Shown in pieces: positions 56,101 through 62,100 of a stretch of DNA of 64,000 nucleotides. The number at the start of each line of letters is the position of its first letter. Positions within the stretch are counted from its first letter, which is position 1. The notes beneath the pieces are model-generated. The model saw nothing but the letters and a program-made list of their open reading frames with translations. It was not told the origin of the DNA and did not search any database. A program made the translations under genes and the position numbers. This DNA is from Foliamicus sp965115835 (GTDB taxonomy: Bacteria > Pseudomonadota > Gammaproteobacteria > Steroidobacterales > Foliamicaceae), in contig OZ220471.1 of assembly GCA_965115835.1 (NCBI GenBank), forward strand, positions 1,798,001 to 1,862,000, written 5' to 3'.

Positions 56101-59100
56101 CATGTTCGTGCTGCCCGAATCGCCTTCCGCAACCGCCGCCGGCGCCGCGATCGACAGCGCCGGCGGATCGTCGTTGTCGGTGATCGTGCCCGTCGCCGTC
56201 GCATCGGAGATCGTCACACCGGCGGACGGCTCCGACAGCGTCACCGTGAACGTCTCGTCGGCCTCGTCCAGCGCGTCGTCCGTCACCGACACCGTGATCG
56301 TCGTGCTGCTCGCGTTCGCCGCGATCGTCGCCGCCGTCGCCGTCGCCACCGCCGTGAAGTCCGTATCCGCCGTCGCCGTGTCGCCGCTCTCCGCCGTCAC
56401 CGTGTACTTGAACGTCACCTCCGAGGACGGCGCCGGAGCGGCCGTCACGGTGAACGCGAACGTGCCGTCTTCCGCCGCCGTCACGTCCGCGATGCTCAGC
56501 GACACCGTGCCCGGCGGCAGTGTGCCGTCACTCAGCGAGCCGGAGGTCACCTTGCGAGCGCCGAGCGCATAGCCGCTCCTGTCGTTCAGGGTGATCGTGA
56601 AGGTCTCGGTCTCCTCATCCTCCGAGTCCGCGCTGGTCGGAATCGTCACCGTGCCCGTCGTGCTGGCGGTCTCGCCGAAGGACGCGGTGAAATCCCGTGG
56701 ACCCAGTGTGCCCGGTATGTCGTCCGTGTCGAAACCGCTCGAACCGGAGGCTGCCAGCGTCAGGCTCACCATCAGATCGCCCGTCAGCGCGCGGTCCGAC
56801 GTCACCGTCAGACTGATATCCGTCCCCTCCGTCACGTCCGCCGAGGGAGCCAGCAACTGCAACGTCGGCGTCGTGTCCGTCACCGTCACCGAGACATCGT
56901 CGATGCCCAGCGACGAGCCGTAGTTCGTGTCGCTGCTGGCCGACGTGTGGGTCAGCGTCGCCATGTCGTCCGTCGTGTCCTCGTCGGCGCCGGCGCTCAC
57001 CGTCACGGTCTGCGCCGTGCCGAAGTTCAACGGCGTGAACGTCAGCGAAGACGGGTCCACCGTCACCTCGCCCGATTCGCCGCCCGCCGTCACTGTCACG
57101 TTCGCCGACGGCGCCGTGTCCAGCTTCACCGTGTACTCGCCGCTGCCGCCTTCGTCGATCCTCAGCCAGGTCGGCGAGATCGTCACGCCGTGGGAACGCG
57201 CCTCCGTCACCGTCACTGCAATCGTCCCCGCGGGATCGAGCAGCGCCAGCGCCGGGAAGCGCACGGCGTGCTCGATGGCGGCGCTGCCGGCGGCAACGCC
57301 CGTGATCGTCACCGGCTGCGCGGTCCGGGCGTCGGCCCGGGTGAACGTCAGGGAGGACGGGCTTACCTGCACACCGCTGCCGCTCTTCAGCGTCACCTCC
57401 GCCGTCCGATCCAGGTAGGGCAGCGCCGCGGCGCTCAGCCTAACGCCATAAGTGATGCTGGCGCCCTGCGCCACGCCGGCGTTGTAGACAACACTGGCGC
57501 TGCCCGTCCTCGTGATGCCGCCGCCGCTGAACTCCAGCCCCAGGTTGTCGGTGTTGACGACGCTCACCTCCGCCAGCTCCGACCACGGACCGAAGGTCTC
57601 CTCCTCGCCTCCGCCAAACTCCGGCCGGATCGGGACGGTTGTCACCGCCCGGACCTGATACTGACCCACGCCCCCGTGCAACGTGGTCCTCTTGTTCAGG
57701 GTGACGGATCGGGTCGACGCCGTGCTGTTCCTGACATCGAACGGGTTCCAGCCGCGCCAGCTTCGCTCCTTGTTCTTGAACCGGTACTGCCACTTGTCGA
57801 TCTCGGAGTCGGCCCGGGCGGTCCACCGCAGCGTGATCGCGTCCTCCGCCGCCGTGATGCGCAGCGAGGTCGGCCTGGCGATGCCCTCGTCGTCGTCGCC
57901 GATCGTTCCGGTCGCGCTGGCGTCCGTGATCGTCACGCCGGACGATGGCTCGGACAGCGTCACCGTGAACGTCTCGTCGCCCTCGACCTCGGTGTCCTGG
58001 AGGAGCGACACGATGATCGTCGTGCTCGTCGCGTTCGCCGCGATCGTCGCCGTTGCCGCCGTCGTTACCGCCGTGAAGTCCGAGCCCGCGGTCGCGGTGT
58101 CGCCGCTCTCCGCCGTCACCGTGTACTTGAACGTGATCGGCGAGGACGGCGCCGGATCCGCGATCACCGTGAACGACATCGTTTCGCCCTCCGGCGCCGT
58201 CTTGTCCTCGACGATCAGCGCGACCGCACCGGTGCCCAGGGCCGGCGTGCCGTCGTTCAGCGTGCCGTCGGCCGTGTTGTTGTCCTCGTCGACCGCGTAG
58301 CCGGCGCCCTCGTTCAGGGTGATCCGGTAGGTCTCCTGGCTCTCCTCGCGGTAATCCGTGTGGGTCGGGATCGTCACCGTCCCTGTTGTGCTCGCGATGG
58401 CGCCGAAGGACGCAGTGAAGTTGCGCGGACCCAGGGAGCCCCGAATGTCGTCCGCGTCGAAACCGCTCGTGTCACGGTCCTCAAGCGTCAGGCTCACCGC
58501 CAGACCGCCCGCCAGCGCCTTGTCGGACGTCACCGTCAGACGGATCGCCGCCCCCTCGGTCACGGCCGCCGGAACGTGAGACAGGGACAGCGTCGGCGTC
58601 GTGTCCGTCACCGTCACCGATACGGACGGGGCCGCGCTTACACTGCCGTAGCCGGTCACGGCATGACTCACCGCGACGCTCTCGTCGCCGGTGTCGCCAT
58701 CCGGCACCGCCGTGACCGTCACCGTCCGGGGCCTGTTCCAGTTGAAGCGGGTAAAGGTCAGCGGATCGGACACCGCCGCCGCTCCGGTGTCGCTGCTGCC
58801 CGGCGTGACCGTCACGTCGCCCGCCGGCCGGGAGTTCAGCACCACGGTGTAGTTGGCGGTGCTGCTTTCCGTCACCGTCAGCTCGGAGACGGAAACCGTC
58901 ACGCCGGGCGCCGGATCGTCGTCGTCCGTGATCGTCCCGCTCGCCGTCGCCGTGCCGATGCTGGCGTTGCTGGCGTTCGACAGCTTCAGCACCACCGTCT
59001 CGTCGTCCTCGTCAAGCTCGTCGCCCGTCACCGACACCGTGATCGTCTTGCTGGTGTCGCCCGCCGCGAACGTCAGCGTGCCGGCGCCGCCCGTGAAGTC

Positions 59101-62100
59101 GGTGCTCGCCGTCGCCGTCGAAGTCGCATCCACCGCGTAGTCCACTGTCACCGCCCGGCCGCTGGCCGCGTCCAGCGTGACCGTGAAGATCATGTCGGTG
59201 CTGCCCGAATCGCCCTCCGTCACCGCCGCCGGCGCCGCGATCGACAGGGCCGGCGAGGGGTCGTCGTCCGTGATCGTCACCGTCGTCTCGACGTCGGCCA
59301 GCGCGAATCCGGCCGGCAGCGTGGCCGAGGCTGGAGCGATGGACACCGTGAACGTCTCGTTGTCCTCGTCCAGATCGTCGTCCGTGATCGGTACCTCGAT
59401 GTCCTTCTTCGTCTCGGAGGCCGAGAATGTCACCGAGGTCACCGCGTCGTTGTCGTAGTCGCCCTCCGATGGATCGTTGGCGCCCGTCGCGCTCGTGCCG
59501 CCGTATGTCACGTTGAACGTCACCTGTTCGCCGAACGCCTCCGAAACCGAGGCCCGTACCGTCGCGCTGCTGTCAGTTCCCTCCGTCACCGACAGCGTCG
59601 AGGGCAACGACACCGTCGCCGCCGCGGACACCGTGATCGTCACGTTCTCGGTGTCCGTGTTGCCGTTGCCGTCCGACGCCGTCACCGTCATCGTGTACGT
59701 GCCCACCGCCGGCGGCCTGAACATCAGCCGCGCCACATCCAGATCCGTGCTCTGCTGAATCGCCGGCAAAGTCTCGCCCGCCTTGCGCGTCCACAGGTAC
59801 GTCACCGTGTCCCCGTCGCCGTCCGTCGCCGACGCCGTGATGTCCACCGTCTGGCCCAGCCTGATCGTCACGTCCACGATCTCCGCCAGCACCGGAGATT
59901 CGTCGTCGTCCGTGATCGTCCCCGTCCCCGTCCCCGTCCCCGTAGCAATCGTGGCATTGGTCGCGTTCGACAGCTTCAGCACCACCGTCTCGTTGTCCTC
60001 GTCCCGCTCGTCGCCCGTCACCGACACCGTGAGCGTCTTGCTGGTGTCGCCCGCCGCAAAGGCCAATGTGCCCGACAGATCCGCGAAGTCCGTCCCCGCC
60101 GTTGCCGTCGAACTCGTATCCACCGCGTAGTCCACCGTCACCTCGCGACCGCTGGCCGCGTCCAGCGCGACCGTGAAGGTCATGTCCGTGCTGCCGCTGT
60201 CGCCTTCCGTGACCGCCGCCGACGGCGCCGCGATCGACAGAGCCGGAGGCTCGTCGTTGTCGGTGATCGTGCCCGTTGCGGTGGCGTCAGAGAGCGTCAC
60301 CCCGGAGGACGGCTCCGACAGCGTCACCGTGAACGTCTCGTCCGATTCGTCGAGGGCGTCGTCCGTCACCGACACCGTGATCGTCGTGCTGCTCGCGTTC
60401 GCCGCGATGGTCGCCGCGGTGGCCGTCGTCACCGCCGTGAAGTCCGTGTCCGCCGTCGCCGTGTCGCCGCTCTCCGCGGTCACCTTGTACTTGAACGTCA
60501 CCTGCGAGGACGGCGCCGGAGCGACCGTCACGGTGAACGTGAAGGTGCCGTTCTCGGCCGCCGTCACGTCCGCGATGCTCAGCGCGGGGGACTGCGGCGG
60601 GTCGTTCAGCGTGCCGTCGGCGGTCTTGTCGGCGCCGAGCGCGTAGCCGGCCCCGTCGTTCAGCGTGATCGTGTAGGTCTCCGCGCCCTCCGTATCCGAG
60701 TCCGTGCTGGTCGGAATCGTCACCGTGCCGGTCGTGCCGGCGGTGACGCCAAACGAAGCAGTGAAGTTGCGCGGACCGAGCGTGCCCGGGATGTCGTCCG
60801 CGTCGAAACCGCTCGATCCCCGATCCGAAAGCGTCAGGCTCACCGGCAGATCGCCCGTCAGCGCGCGGTCCGACGTCACCGACAGGCTGATCGCCGTCCC
60901 CTCCGTCACCGCCGCCGGATCCGTCGAAAGCTGCAAGGTCGGCGTCGTGTCGGTCACCGTTACCGTGACGTCGTCGATGCCCAGCGACGAGCCGTAGTTC
61001 GTGTCGGTGCTGGACGCCGCATGCGTCAGCGTCGCCGCGTCGTCCGTCGTGTCCTCGTCGCCCCCGGTGGTCACCGTCACCGTCTGGGCCGTACCAAAGC
61101 TGGACGGCGTGAACGTCAGCGAAGACGGGTCCACCGTCACCTCGCCCGATTCGCCGCCCACCGTCACCGTCACGTTCGCCGACGGCGCCGTGTCCAGCTT
61201 CACCGTGTACTCACCGCTGTCGCCCTCTTCGATCGTCAGCGCAATCGGGGAGATGGTCACGCCCGCCTCGCCGACCGGCGTTGCCGTCACACTGTCCGAA
61301 ATCGCTCCGTTTCCGACATCGTTCACCGCGCGGATCCTGAACGTGTAAGAGACGTTGTTGGTCAGACCACTCACCGTGTGGCTCGTGGTCGCAGCGCCAG
61401 ACCCTGGCATGGTTATCCACCCGCCGTAGCCGCCCTCGGCCTTCTGCTGATATTGCCAACTTGTGATGCCGGGGTTGTTCGGGTTGTCCCATGACAACGT
61501 CACCTGACCGTCAGCCGGGTCAACGGCGAAACCGGTCGGCTTGACGGGAACAGTTGCGGGATCGTTCAACGCGCCCTCGGCTGTCTTGTGCGCGCCAACC
61601 GCATAGCCGGTCCCGTCGTTCAGCGTGATCGTGCAGGTTTCCAGACCCTCCGCATCCATATCGGTGTTCGTCCCGATCAATACCGTGCCCGTGGCGCTCG
61701 GGGTCGTGCCGAAGGACGCGGCGAGATTGCGCGGACCCAGCGAGCCAATGATGTCGTCCGCGTCAAAGCCGCTCGCGCCGCGGTCGGCCAGCGTCAGGTT
61801 CACCATCAGATCGCCCGTGAGCTGCCGGTCGGACGTCACCGTCAGACTGATGTCCGCCCCCTCCGTCACCGCCGCAGGGTCGGCAAGGAGTGTGAGGATT
61901 GGCGTCGTCTCGGTGATCGACACATTCACCGATGCGATCGTCGCCCCATCGTAGCCGCCGCCCGAAGCGCTGTGCGTCAAGGTCACGTCGGGGTCTTCAG
62001 TCGTGTCCTCATCGGCAGCAACCACTACCGTTATCGTCTGCGGGACATTGTAGTTCGAGGCGGTAAACCCGATCGGAGGACCCGTCACCGTCACATCGCT

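Noticed and set aside
49777..61494. Two plus-strand open frames of 1,712 and 1,978 codons
   Set aside because: Both are antisense to the giant adhesin. Their Arg/His-rich translations mirror its Thr/Val/Asp/Gly repeats and show no domain or start signals.
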